Shown here: positions 36,633-47,324 of the stretch, piece by piece | Position numbering within the stretch: position 1 is the stretch's first letter | Layout: the number at the start of each line of letters is the position of its first letter | Source of the DNA: Rosellinia necatrix | Taxonomy: Eukaryota > Ascomycota > Sordariomycetes > Xylariales > Xylariaceae | Length of the DNA stretch: 64,000 nucleotides | NCBI GenBank assembly: GCA_021209875.1 | Contig: JAGYVD010000001.1 | Span: forward strand, 3,348,001 to 3,412,000 | Direction: 5' to 3' | Notes under the pieces: model-generated | The model's database searches: none | What the model saw: only the letters and a program-made list of their open reading frames with translations | What the model was told of the DNA's origin: nothing | Position numbers and translations under genes: made by a program

Positions 36633-38049
36633 ATGAGCGACCTTCAGAAAGCCTGGGCTAAGAATCGCCTTAATGGCATGCCTATCGAGGCATTCGACGA
36701 CCAGGAAGAGGACGAGACCGGCTTCGTCCCCGAGCTACCGGAGCATTTTGACGATGACTCGTCCTCCGCATCGTCGGCCTCGTCGGCATCATCCACCGGA
36801 ACCATCATCCCTTCGCCCAGTCAGAACCTCTTCGCTAGACCACAGGGGTAATCATGGAATTGCCGCGCCTGCCCGCGTGTACTGGACTAATTGTTTGTCT
36901 GTAGCGTTCCACGAGGGCGGACATTCCAGCCCATCCCATGGACCACGTATTTCGAGAGGGAGCTATTCCTGCATGACGAGGCCTCCCCTGAAAGCCCGCG
37001 CATCCATGCCTACCTCACCTCCCCGGTCGGCAAGGGGCCCCTCTTCGTGATGCACCACGGCGGCGGGTCCTCCGGACTCTCCTTCGCCGTCGTCGGCGAC
37101 CAGATCCGCAAGCGCCTCCCGTCCGCCGGGGTCTTCTCCATCGACGCCCGGGGCCACGGCTCGACGACGCTCCCGGAGGGCCACCAGGAGGCGGACCTGC
37201 GCCTCGAGACGCTCGCCGGCGACCTCTTCGCCGCCGTCCAGCTCACGCGGCGGGCGATGAAGTGGGCCGAGCTGCCGCCCATCGTCCTCGTCGGGCACTC
37301 CATGGGCGGGGCCGTCGTGACGGAGCTCGCCCGCTCGGCGCGGCTCGGCGGCGCCGTCCTCGGCTACGCCGTCCTGGACGTGGTCGAGGGCTCCGCCATC
37401 GACGCCCTGCAGCACATGCAGACGTACCTGTCGACGCGCCCGACGGGCTTCGCGACCCTCGAGGCCGGCATCGAGTGGCACACGCGCACCAGGACCATCC
37501 GCAACTCCCTCTCGGCCCGCACGAGCGTCCCGTCGCTGCTGAGCCTGCGCGACGACGGCAACCACCCCGGCGACTCCCGCCCGTGGAAGTGGCGCACCGA
37601 CCTCGCCGCCACCCAGCCCTACTGGGAGAACTGGTTCGTTGGCCTCAGCAGCAAGTTCCTCGCCGCGAGAGGCGGGAAACTCCTGCTCCTCGCCGGTACC
37701 GATAGGTTGGATACGGAATTAACCATCGGCCAGATGCAAGGTAATCCCTTCTCACCTAATCCCCTATCCATCACCCTATTTTATTCTTCCTGCTCCCCGC
37801 CCCGCATCCTATTATTTAAATGTAGTGAGGTTGTTTTTTTTTTTTCTTCGTGAGCAATGACTAAGTCTACTCCCTCGTCTAGGCAAATACAATCTCCAAG
37901 TCTTCCCCGAGGCTGGTCACTTCATACACGAGGATTTACCGGAAAAGACGGCTATCTCGCTTGTGGATTTCTACCGACGCAATGATAGGAGTGCCTTGGT
38001 ACTTCCACCGAAGGTGTCCGACCTTCTTAAACAGGGCAAGAAAGTTTGA
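36633..38049 (+). CDS. ppe1: protein phosphatase methylesterase 1 (PME-1), 405 aa
   Basis: Alpha/beta hydrolase that demethylates the C-terminal Leu of the PP2A catalytic subunit. Exons: 36633..36847, 36905..37740, 37883..38049; phases agree. A Ser/Asp-rich N-terminus (FDDDSSSASSASSAS) precedes VPRGRTFQPIPWTTYFEREL. The core has VMHHGGGSSGLSFA (oxyanion-hole region), FSIDARGHGSTT, the nucleophile elbow VLVGHSMGGAVVTELA, and VLDVVEGSAIDAL, the PME-1 specific block. The third exon supplies LQVFPEAGHFIHEDLPEKTA with the catalytic His, so the triad is complete. RPTGFATLEAGIEWH and LSARTSVPSLL are typical PME-1 lid segments. The middle exon is strongly G/C-biased at third positions. Confidence 0.94.
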
Positions 38050-38375
38050 AGAGTTACGGGTATGCGGCATATTATGTAGAAAGATAATTGTGTAGCCACC
38101 ATGGTGCGTTCTGCTTCTGTGCTCCATCGCAGCATGTATCTAAAACAGCGAACGAAGCGACAGCGCTTCCCGACCGACCTAGAAGGATCAAGTTTGTATT
38201 GCATCCCAGACTCGTATATGCATATATATACCCCACTATTCTCTTTTTCTAATACCTAGGTACTCTAAACCGCCTACGTGGATACCTTCGTTGTTGAACG
38301 CCTGGAAATGCTAATGCCCTACCATGACCTACCGTGCTGTCCTCCTCAATATTGCGTGAAATACGGCTTGGGGGC
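38050..38375. other. convergent 3' spacer, 0.3 kb
   Basis: Between ppe1 (plus) and dus2 (minus). Nothing recognisable apart from 3' UTR sequence. Confidence 0.5.
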
Positions 38376-39716
38376 TTAGACTGGCACTGCGGCCGCTTCA
38401 CCAGCTGGTGCCTCAGGCGGCGCTTGAACACCTCGTTCTGACAAGTTCTTCTTGGCCGAAGATCCCGAGGAGCGTGACTTAGCGGTCTGCCCACCCGCTG
38501 CTAGTGCAGTCGTGTTGGCTTTCTTATCTGTCTTCTTGCCTGCGTTATCCGGACTGATGCCGAGACTCAGATCCACCTCGCGAGCCCTTTCCACCAGGTC
38601 ATCGAAACCGAGTATTTCGCAGATCTTGGTATAACTTCTACAGTGGCTGAACTCTCGGTAGACGGGCTCCTTCCCCGGGAGAATTTGCGTGAGCGTGAAC
38701 TTGGTATTCCCGAACCTGTTCTCTGTTTCCATTGCGTAACTGATGTACTGCCAAGCAAGATCGGACCATGGCACGAGTCCCCCGTCCGCTTTGCTTCGAA
38801 AACAGCTCGAGTTTTTCTCGGCCTGGGTGGCGATCATGGCGCCGTCAACGCCGTACTCTTGCATTAGCTCGAGGGCATGGTCCCTACTCTCAACATCGCC
38901 GTTCATCACGCAAGCGACACCAGCCTCGCGACACACGTTGGCGATCATGCGTAGCTGCCCGCGCAGAGCGCGTTCTCTCGGCCGCATGGGCGTCGTCCGG
39001 CAGTGGACCGTCAAGCCTGTGATGCCGGTCGCGACCAGCCTCCGGACCAACGCCTCGGTCATCTCGGTCGTCTCCAAAATCCTGATCTTAACGCTGATGC
39101 CGATTTCGAATTCGGGGGTGATGTTGGCCACGAGGGCCTCGAGGATGGCGCATAGCTTGTCGGGGGTCCTGAGCAGAGCAGCGCCCATGCCGTCGTGAGT
39201 GCTGAAGGGCTTCGGGCATCCGGCATTGACGTCGATGCCGGCGACGTCGGCGGCGACGAGTTTCGCGGCTTGAACGGCGAGGTCGGGATTAGAGGTGCCG
39301 ATCTGGAAAATGAGCTTACCGGCCTCCCTCTCCGGGTGGATGCGGTATATGATGCTATCCTTGACTTCGCCGCCGGAGGGCACCCTGGAGCCTTGTGATG
39401 GCTTCCTCGTCCAATCGACCGTGCCGGTCTCTGGATTGTACCGCCTCGTAGTCCCGATCATGGAGCGATCGACGGTCTCAGGGCCTACACCAAGGCCTTA
39501 GCTGGGGCGATACAGACAGATGGGGCAAACGGGAAAGCCGGGGGAAGAGGGGGGAGAGGATGCGCGCAACCTACCCCAGACCAGGTCGGCGCCATAGTGA
39601 AGGGCTACCAGACGTGCAGGTAGCTCGCCAGAGCGCACCATAGGGGCGAGCACGATCTTGCCGCGGTAGTCAACCCCCTTGCGGGGTATGGGGACCTTCT
39701 TCAGCTGGGAAGTCAT
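38376..39716 (-). CDS. dus2: tRNA-dihydrouridine synthase 2, 416 aa
   Basis: Flavoenzyme that reduces uridine 20 of cytoplasmic tRNAs to dihydrouridine. Exons: 39716..39575 and 39484..38376, with a 90-bp intron (GTAGGT donor, GTGTAG acceptor, phase 1). Family features in order: YRGKIVLAPMVRSGELPAR (FMN-binding start), HYGADLVWGPETVD across the splice, LIFQIGTSNPDLAVQAAKLV, IDVNAGCPKPFSTHDGMGAA with the catalytic Cys near residue 133, SVKIRI, LTVHCRTTPMRPRE, VMNGDVESRDHALELMQEYG and GAMIATQAEKN. The Lys/Ala/Ser-rich tail replaces the dsRNA-binding domain of animal Dus2. The start at 39716 gives MTSQLKKVPIPRKGVDYRGK; the frame is open further upstream, so a longer form starting at 39749 is possible. 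Confidence 0.93.
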
Positions 39717-40097
39717 GATGGTTCTGATTGTTCTTGCTAAGAGAAGCATTGTCCAGCTCGGCGGTGGGGGCTTATAGCCGGGCCATAGCGAAGAGAGCAC
39801 GGTCTTTTGGGGATCGTGATTGCCGGGCGACTGATATCTCGTGATTATTATCTTCAACCTCTCTGGTACATACTTCTGTACAATAGTAGAAACAACCATC
39901 CAACGCTAAGGTTAGGGAACTACCTAGGTAGGTGGTTGTTAGACTACTGTGTAGATACCTATAGGTAGGTAGTCCTACAATCAGAGAAAAAGGCTTATCT
40001 TATCATATAACTATACCTAGTGTATGTCACAGTGTGCACAAAATGCACAATTACCTAGTCACTTTAGCTTCTGTGCCTACAATATTTATGTGCATAA

Positions 40098-40150
40098 GTA
40101 CCTACCTAGGTAGCTAAGTAGGTAGGTAGGTAGGTAGGTAGGTAGGTACC
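40098..40150. repeat. AGGT tetranucleotide array with palindromic head
   Basis: GTACCTACCTAGGTAGC followed by (GGTA)n to about 40150. The longest member of the AGGT repeat family in this window. Confidence 0.9.
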
Positions 40151-41828
40151 GTAGTTATAGGAGCATTAGTTGGGCTGCCCACCCTAACCTAATCTACATA
40201 CTAACTTTAGATACTTTAGCGCTAAGATGTTTAAGTACCGAAGTAGTGTAGCACCTGAGTTGTGCCACTTAGTTAGATGACGCACCCAGTCATTTGTCAC
40301 AGCTGAATGATCTTCCGGAATTTTTGGGGGGGATTAGGTACTACACTAGACGGGTTCCCACACCTGGAAGAAAATTTAGCGACATTTTATGAGATATCGT
40401 CACATATCATGCTTGAGCATTTTGCATTCATCCCTCACCTAAGCCTGAGCGTTGTTGCACTGTATCTAATCTCCAAAATCTACACCGTGACAGTTGTTAG
40501 GACAGGTAGCAGTAGGTACCTACCGCAAACAGTGAGTGGTACGGTATCTGAGGCAGCGATGATCACCATTTTGAATCAATGCATGGCGCGCGAAATGCCA
40601 TTGCATTGCCACTGTAGCTACAGTACACAGTACCCATTCTAGAACTCTTCCTTTGCCCCTCCTGAGACATAATAGCGTACAGTACATAGAGTGGCGGTTA
40701 GCTCTGCTTACCCCCGGACCGCCCCTCCCCCCCTCCTACAAAATAAGGCATATGGGAGAGCCGGAGCTGGGTATGTTTTGTACATCATGTAATGCTAGTA
40801 CCGATTTGCTGGCCAGGGTATTTAGTAAGGGTAGTATGCTTGGCATTGAAAGGGGATTGGTCTTTCGAGAAGTCAAACAAAAACAACAAAAATAGTACCA
40901 GCAGGTTGTGGAAAAACATAAGCTTGGCACAGTAGGAGGTACACTCGTACCGAGGGCCATACCACACGACAGCTGTTGTCGTAATATTATGGGTAAGGAA
41001 TACGCATGTGGCCGACGACGTCACGGCAATTGATACACGTGGATGTGCTCATTTGCCCACCAGCAACCAGCAACCAGCAACCAGCAGCGCCATTTTCGGG
41101 CATGCATGTACACTAGGTGGTTGTTCCAACGTACGTACGACGTACCTACTTACACTACTACGTACATGCACAGTACCTACCACCTATAACTATATCTACA
41201 TAACTACCACTTACGCAGCACGCCGTGGCTAGGTAGGACGCACTAGACATATAGGTAATTAGACATGCCACTGGGCAGGTCCTAGGTCCTAGTCTCCTAG
41301 ACTTACAAGTACAATGTACACTAGAAGAACCCTGAGAAACCTTGACGAGCTCCTTTTCTTTTTGGCCAGGAACACCAAGACTGCTGGTACCTATTGCTTT
41401 TTACCGTATACATACCTAGGTAGTATATTAACTAATGGCCGCCACCCCTTGCTAGCTGCGGGTGCCGCATTTTGTTTCCTGCTACACTACGTACCGTACC
41501 TGGGTGGTGTAGTGTACTAGTATTGCCAGGACACTTACCACTTACTTACTTGCTTGGTAGGTATCAACCAGAGTTATTTTCATGTCATTCGTTTACGCGT
41601 GCAAAGAAGTGGCATCGTTTGTGTTCAAGGTCAAGCATGCTGAGCACAGATCATAGATAGGTATTTTTAGCCCAGTCAGGCGTCCGCTCGAACGATAGCT
41701 ACATCTCTACAAGTACACGACTACGTACTCTCAACCCATCTTCTCACATACCCTGCCGGCTTCCACGGGAGGCGAATAACTACCTCCACGGAGCAACTCA
41801 GCTCTCGTACCCACCGAGCGCCCAGCGG

Positions 41829-41878
41829 GTGTATGTGTGTGTATGTGTGCGTGTGTGTGCGTGTGTGTGTGTGTGTGC
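41829..41878. repeat. (GT)n microsatellite
   Basis: GT dinucleotides with GTAT and GTGC interruptions, about 50 bp. Confidence 0.9.
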
Positions 41879-41939
41879 CATAAAACCCGTCCCAACACTG
41901 TTCTACCCTAGAGTTGCGAGCCACGAAACGGGAGAACTG

Positions 41940-42055
41940 GAGACTGCAGACCGCAGACCGCAGACCACAGATCGCAGACCACAGACCGCAGACTGGAGAC
42001 TGGAGACTGGAGACTCGAGACTACACTAGAGACTAGAGACGGAAGACTGGAGACC
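41940..42055. repeat. degenerate GCAGACC / TGGAGAC tandem array
   Basis: About six GCAGACC-like units followed by GACTGGAGACTGGAGACT-like units, in the probable 5' leader of the gene starting at 42309. Confidence 0.8.
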
Positions 42056-42308
42056 GCGCGGCCAGAGACCACCGGGATCGACAAGGAAGGCGTGAGCAGC
42101 CCCAGACAACGACTGCCTGGCTCCCCTGCCTCGCTGAATCAAACACGGGCTCTGGACGGGGATCCCCAGACCATCCGGTATCCATCCGCACGATCTCCTT
42201 TGCACGTCGGAAGCGAAGGACAGACTGACTGTGTTACACGGTTTGCTGCCTTGACTACGGCCGCCGCCTGGGTCGGAAAAGACAGCTCAGCTCACACCAT
42301 CCGCCGCC

Positions 42309-45300
42309 ATGTCAGCCTCAAGTAAGTTTGGCATTCCGCATTCCGAATCCCCTTGTCGTCCTGTCCCTTCCTCTCCTGTCCGGGCTGGCCGTCGACACCT
42401 TCTCTTCTTCTATGTTCTTCTATGTTATTTGGCATATGCAAACACTACCGCATGACATCAGAGTCTTGGACGAGCCCACGCCCGTTCCCGCACAACCTGT
42501 TGCTGCCGTCCTCAACGCACTCGACACACAGCACACACAGCACGGCTTGGAGACAGACGGCAGCAGAACATGCTCATGCCGAGCACCAAGCCGAAGTCAA
42601 GGCTACGGCGCCTGTCATCTGTCCTGCTCCCGTCACTAACGTATTCGTTCTTAGAACACCATATTCCCCAGCGGAAACCCCTCCCCGGCGCTCCCAACAG
42701 CCTGCTGCCGCTCCCGTCGTCGTTTGAATTCGGATTTGGACTGGACAGCGCGGCAGATACGCCAGAGGATAACAACATGCACCCGGCTGAGCTAGATGCC
42801 GGCTTCGGGAGCCCCCAAGGTCCCGCGCGGTTGCAGAAGCCTGCACCCCCTCAATACGCGCCTCCGCCTCCGCCCCCGCCTCCGCGTCAGGTCATCACGC
42901 CGCCTCCTGGCTTAGCCTCCGGTTTCAACTTCACCGAGACCAAACCGTCGCCCCGCCTACAGAAACAGCAGAAGCGTAGGAGTAGCTCCGTCAATGCTAG
43001 CCCTCGGTCTCACGCACGAGCCCCGTCGGCGCTGGTGCCTCAACAGGGTTCGCCGCCCCCTGACAGTAGGGTCCGGAGTTCCTCTGTTCACCTTGCGACC
43101 GTTCGGTCGTCTGTCGAATCCGATAACCGCACCGCCGCGGCAGCACGTCCGGGATCAAGTAACGGTAGCCAAAGCCCCGGGCGCGATAGTGAGCGGCGCG
43201 GGAGGCCGAGGAAGAGTTGGCTTTCGGGAAGAGGGTCGAGATCCCAGTCAACTGATGCTCGGCCACAGGAAACGGCGAGCGCTTGGATTCTTGGGCAGAA
43301 TTCCGACTACAACACCGCTTTCCTCACCAATGGCGAAAAGGTCCCGGAGCTCTGGAACGAGAATGGCGAGGTGCTTGTCTACTTGGATGCTAAGGGCAAC
43401 AATGGATCGCCCTCTTTCAAAGTTCCCTTCTTTGTTACCGATTACTCCCTTGTGTTTGCCGACTTGATTGAGGCCGAGTATCCTTCGAGCCCAGGGGGGC
43501 GGGCCCGTAGCTTCACCGGTCGAGACAGCCTCTCGGTGTCAGATGCGACACGAAGGGTGCAATCACCTCCGCTTTCACCCCCACTGCCCGACTCCCAAAC
43601 CGGGTCCGAAATCCGGCTTTACCTTCCAGTCTCTATGTCAAGCCCGGGACACAGATCCGAGGCCGACATGGAGCGACTGATCTCTATTCGCAACATGTTC
43701 GCCCTCTTAACGGGCCAACCATTGGTGGCTACAAAGTCCCAATCCACCCTGTTCGCCGTGCTTCTCAATGTGTCCGGTCTGCTCAAGGAATTTGAGTATA
43801 CTAACGCGGACGGGTCTACATTTGGGGACGCCGTGGAGATGAGTTTAAGCTTTTTGATTGAGCAGACGGCACTGGCCGACGTAAGGCAAAGCAGAGAAAA
43901 AACGCTCGAATCCCTCGTCTTAGGTGAGCGGATGCGCTTTTTAGAGCTCCACAATGAGGCCTTCTCCCATGCTGTAGGCAAGTACCCGGCCATGCGCGAT
44001 CTTCGTACTCCCTTGTGGGAGCAGGTGTCTCCGAGTACTCGCCAACGGCTAGAACGCGCACATATTGATCTCGTGGGGCGTCAGCATAGTGTCAACAACA
44101 GGCTCGAGACCTTTGATTTCCCTGCGCTGTTCTCTGGCGTGGCGAATTCCTCATCAGCTGAATACAGGGACATAAAGTTCAACACGTGGCGAAAGTCGTT
44201 CGGGCGTATGAGACAATTCGTCCTTAATTACTACAAGTCGAGCTTCGGAAGCTGGCCTCCTAAGGCTCGTAGCAAGAAGAACCCATTTACGGAGAGTGGC
44301 CTAAACCGCCAGGTACTCAAGATCCTATACTCGGACTTGTGTGCGCTCTATGACCTGCTTGTCGACCGAGAGTCCCTAACGACGCGGATGATTGACCAGA
44401 GTGCGGACGAGATCGGCAACGATAATCAGAATCCGCGAGGCTCGGCCATGAGAAAATTGCTAGGCGAATTTGACCAGTCATCGCCACCCGTCCTTCCACC
44501 GATTCCTTTCGACCTTCCCATGCTACCTGATATGGCTAGTGTGCAGGAGAATTTCCACGATCTATCGCCTAAGGAACAGGCTAAGTTAATGAAGGGCCTA
44601 CAAGAGTATCAAATTATCCTCATTCTGAACAAGGCCTATGATTTCGATACAGCTAAGCTACCGATCCCTTTTATAGAGCAATTTAAGGAGTTTGAGGTCA
44701 AGGAATCCAAGGGGCGAACGGTCGCCGAGATGGGCGATCACCGTCTCGGGTATTGGCTGTTTCTTTACGTCGTCATCCAGTCTCTGCCGATGCTTGTGGT
44801 TGATGCACCGGGATTGAAACACACAGAGGGCGTTGAATATTTCCTCTGCCAGCCACCCAAGGGATCGTCACCGTGGATGGAAGATGCCCCAGCTGTGCGT
44901 AAAAGGTGGTATGAGGTAGCAGGTGGGGGTGGACTGGTCGAGCTCTCAGAGGATGCCGTTGAATTTGGAATCGAAGGGATATATCACCGGAGCCATTGTT
45001 GGCTTGCTGCGAAACGATGGGAGATGGGGGATTTTACGGGTCCTCCCCTTCCTCCAAACGATGCCTTCTCGCCCCTTGCAGCACCACAATCGGTGTTTGC
45101 GGATATGGACCCTACGATTCCGAACAGCCCGTCACTTATGCCTCGAAGCGAATCTCCACTGAGTGGCCCGCCTGGACTCGCCCTCCGGAGCAGAGGTGCC
45201 TCGCCTGCCGGCCGACGTGCGTCCCATCGCAGCAGTGTCGCTCTAGGGCTTGAGCCAGTGGCTTTGCCGCTAAATGGGCCAGGATTAACTGGCTCTCGTA

Positions 45301-45521
45301 TATCCAATCCATGGGGTACACCTGGTGGCCAGCGGCCCACTAGTGCTTTGATGGACCGTAGCAGGTCCTCAGGGAACCTACACGGTCTTGCAGGATCTCA
45401 AGGTCGGGGGACAGACTCAAGAAGCAGCTCCCGACAAGATTCCGCGGGGGGGAGCACCTTTGACGATATTTTGAAAGACATGGGGGAGTCAAAACCAAAG
45501 AAAAAGAAGGGGCTATTTTAG
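42309..45521 (+). CDS. conserved fungal protein (possible DUF8004 family), 959 aa
   Basis: Large fungal protein without known function. I propose exon 1 42309..42321 (ATGTCAGCCTCAA, 13 nt) with a perfect GTAAGT donor, a 333-bp intron with CACTAACG branch and TTCTTAG acceptor, then exon 2 42655..45521. The spliced start is MSASKHHIPQRKPLPGAPNS. This is preferred over the unspliced ATG at 42570. Residues 1-215 are disordered and contain a proline run (APPPPPPPPRQ). A folded core starts near ASAWILGQNSDYNTAFLTNG and includes KVPELWNENGEVLVYL, RLYLPVSMSS, MFALLTGQPLVATKSQSTLF and FGDAVEMSLSFLIEQTALAD. Later come RFLELHNEAFSHAVGKYPAM and YWLFLYVVIQSLPMLVVDAP. From memory, unverified, this resembles the fungal family DUF8004. 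The tail is Ser/Pro/Gly-rich and ends PKKKKGLF. Confidence 0.8.
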
Positions 45522-47324
45522 CCAGCATTCACAAGCATGCATACTTTGAATTGGGAAGCAACGGCGCACTTGGATCCATGACTATTAGAACTGGAATATA
45601 TACTACTGGTGAGGCAGAGACAGAGAGAGAAAAAATTGGGTAAGGTGCCATATTATCAGTATGCATCTGTACATACGGTCGACGTTTGGCAATCCTCAAG
45701 CAAGGTTGCCAAGCTAATGTGCTAAAATCTCAATCTTGGACCACCATATCTACCACATAATGCAGACCATGTGGTGCCAGGTTTTGAGAGGTGGAGAAGA
45801 CGGCCTCTGTATTGTCGGGACAGGCGCTATTGATATGTGGGATATAGAATCGCCATGCATGGTATAGAACAACAAATCGGATATAGCATTCATGTATGTA
45901 ATTCAGGTCACTTCGCTTGCCCCGGGCATTAGGGGGTATAATATGAGAAATGCAGATCTGATAGGTAGGCAGTTGAACCCCGAAAAGAAGCCCCGAGGAA
46001 CAGCGAAGAATAATAGCATTGTATTGTCTGTCACCTATCACAGATCATATATAATAACTTGGAAGGTCCCAGGTTGTTCTCCTGAGAACAGATATACATG
46101 TCTCTTTGGTGACAATAGTTCTCGGTACTAGGTATACTCTGTGGTTTGATGTATCTGAGAGACTAGGCAACCCACAGAACCTAGGTACTTCTTGTGCTAA
46201 ATATTTACTATGTATGCAGCTTCTGCCTGACAACGTTATCTTAGGGTGACACCAGGCGGGCTCAGGCGTTATCCCTGCATGGCAACTTGGCTGTTATGGT
46301 TACTCAATAAACATATAACTGCCTAGGTGAAACGTGTAGTTATAGGTAAATAAACAATGAGCATTGTATTGTATACTTTTGTTGCATTCATTCTGCACAT
46401 AATACAGCCATAATACATCAGGAATGGTATATAGCAATAGAAATACTTACTCAGTATAACTATGCCTAGGTACCTACCGGGTAGCGTATGCCTGCCGAGT
46501 GCCAAGTCCGTCGGGTACATATGCACCTATGTGTGTAAAGTTAAGGTTAACTTTCAAGATGACGTCCAGGGTTTAGCAATACATACTAACTTTCAAGGGT
46601 ACCTGAGTGATCCATATTTTTAGGGCGGGTTTATGTACGTATGTATGTATGTATGTATGTGACTGTATGTTGTGGCGGAGGTGCGTATGTGCATAGATAC
46701 CAGCAGCTGCCATTGGTAGGTACTTGGGACTCAGTAGAGATTGAGGTACCAAAAGAGGTAGCCTCAAAACACCCGTGTAGACAGAGTCCCGTGGTTCGGT
46801 CACAGCTTCACCCACCTGGGCACTCACCACTGTGCATGGTAGGTATAGGTATTGAGCAGTACCCACCTGACTTCCACTCTCTTTCTTGTCCACCACAACT
46901 TTGTCATTAGCTTTCAGGATCTCGCCACTATACACCATCTACCTCACGAGAATCTCACTGTTATATCATATCTCTTTCTCGCCTTCACTCTGCGATTCAT
47001 TGATAGCTTACTTTCGTCTGTCTCCAACCGTGCAACCACAGCAACGGGCCCCACTTTGAACGGTCACCACAGCACACACCACAGCGCAGAACAGCACACC
47101 ACAGCGCAGCAGCGCAGCGCAGCACAGCACATCACAGCACACCACACCACAACACGACCTCTCTCTCTCTCTCTCTCTCTCCCTCTTTCGCTGTTCGGAT
47201 GTTTCTGGCCCCATCTTAAGGCTCGTGCATGGGAAGGCTTCAGAGCAGCCGAGCTGAGGCCCTCCCGCTGTAACACCAGGCTAGGTTTGCCGACTGCCCG
47301 GATGTGTGTTTCTAGCGGTCGGTA
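45522..47324. other. intergenic, 1.8 kb
   Basis: No supported gene. Contains AGGT palindromes (around 46464-46475), a TATG microsatellite (46630-46660), a CACAGCACACC-type tract (47065-47150) and a (CT)n run (47159-47182) near the start of the kinase gene. Confidence 0.5.
47065..47182. repeat. CACAGC-rich tract followed by (CT)n run
   Basis: Degenerate CACAGCACACCACAGCGCAG units, then about 12 CT dinucleotides. Lies in the probable 5' leader of the FHA-kinase gene. Confidence 0.8.

Larger units (their letters stand above)
39717..42308. other. divergent spacer, 2.6 kb, repeat-rich
   Basis: No supported gene. It holds a large AGGT palindrome cluster (40098-40150), GTACACTA-containing short palindromes (around 41107 and 41310), a GT microsatellite (41829-41878) and a degenerate AGACC/GGAGACT array (41940-42055) just upstream of the following gene. 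Confidence 0.5.
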
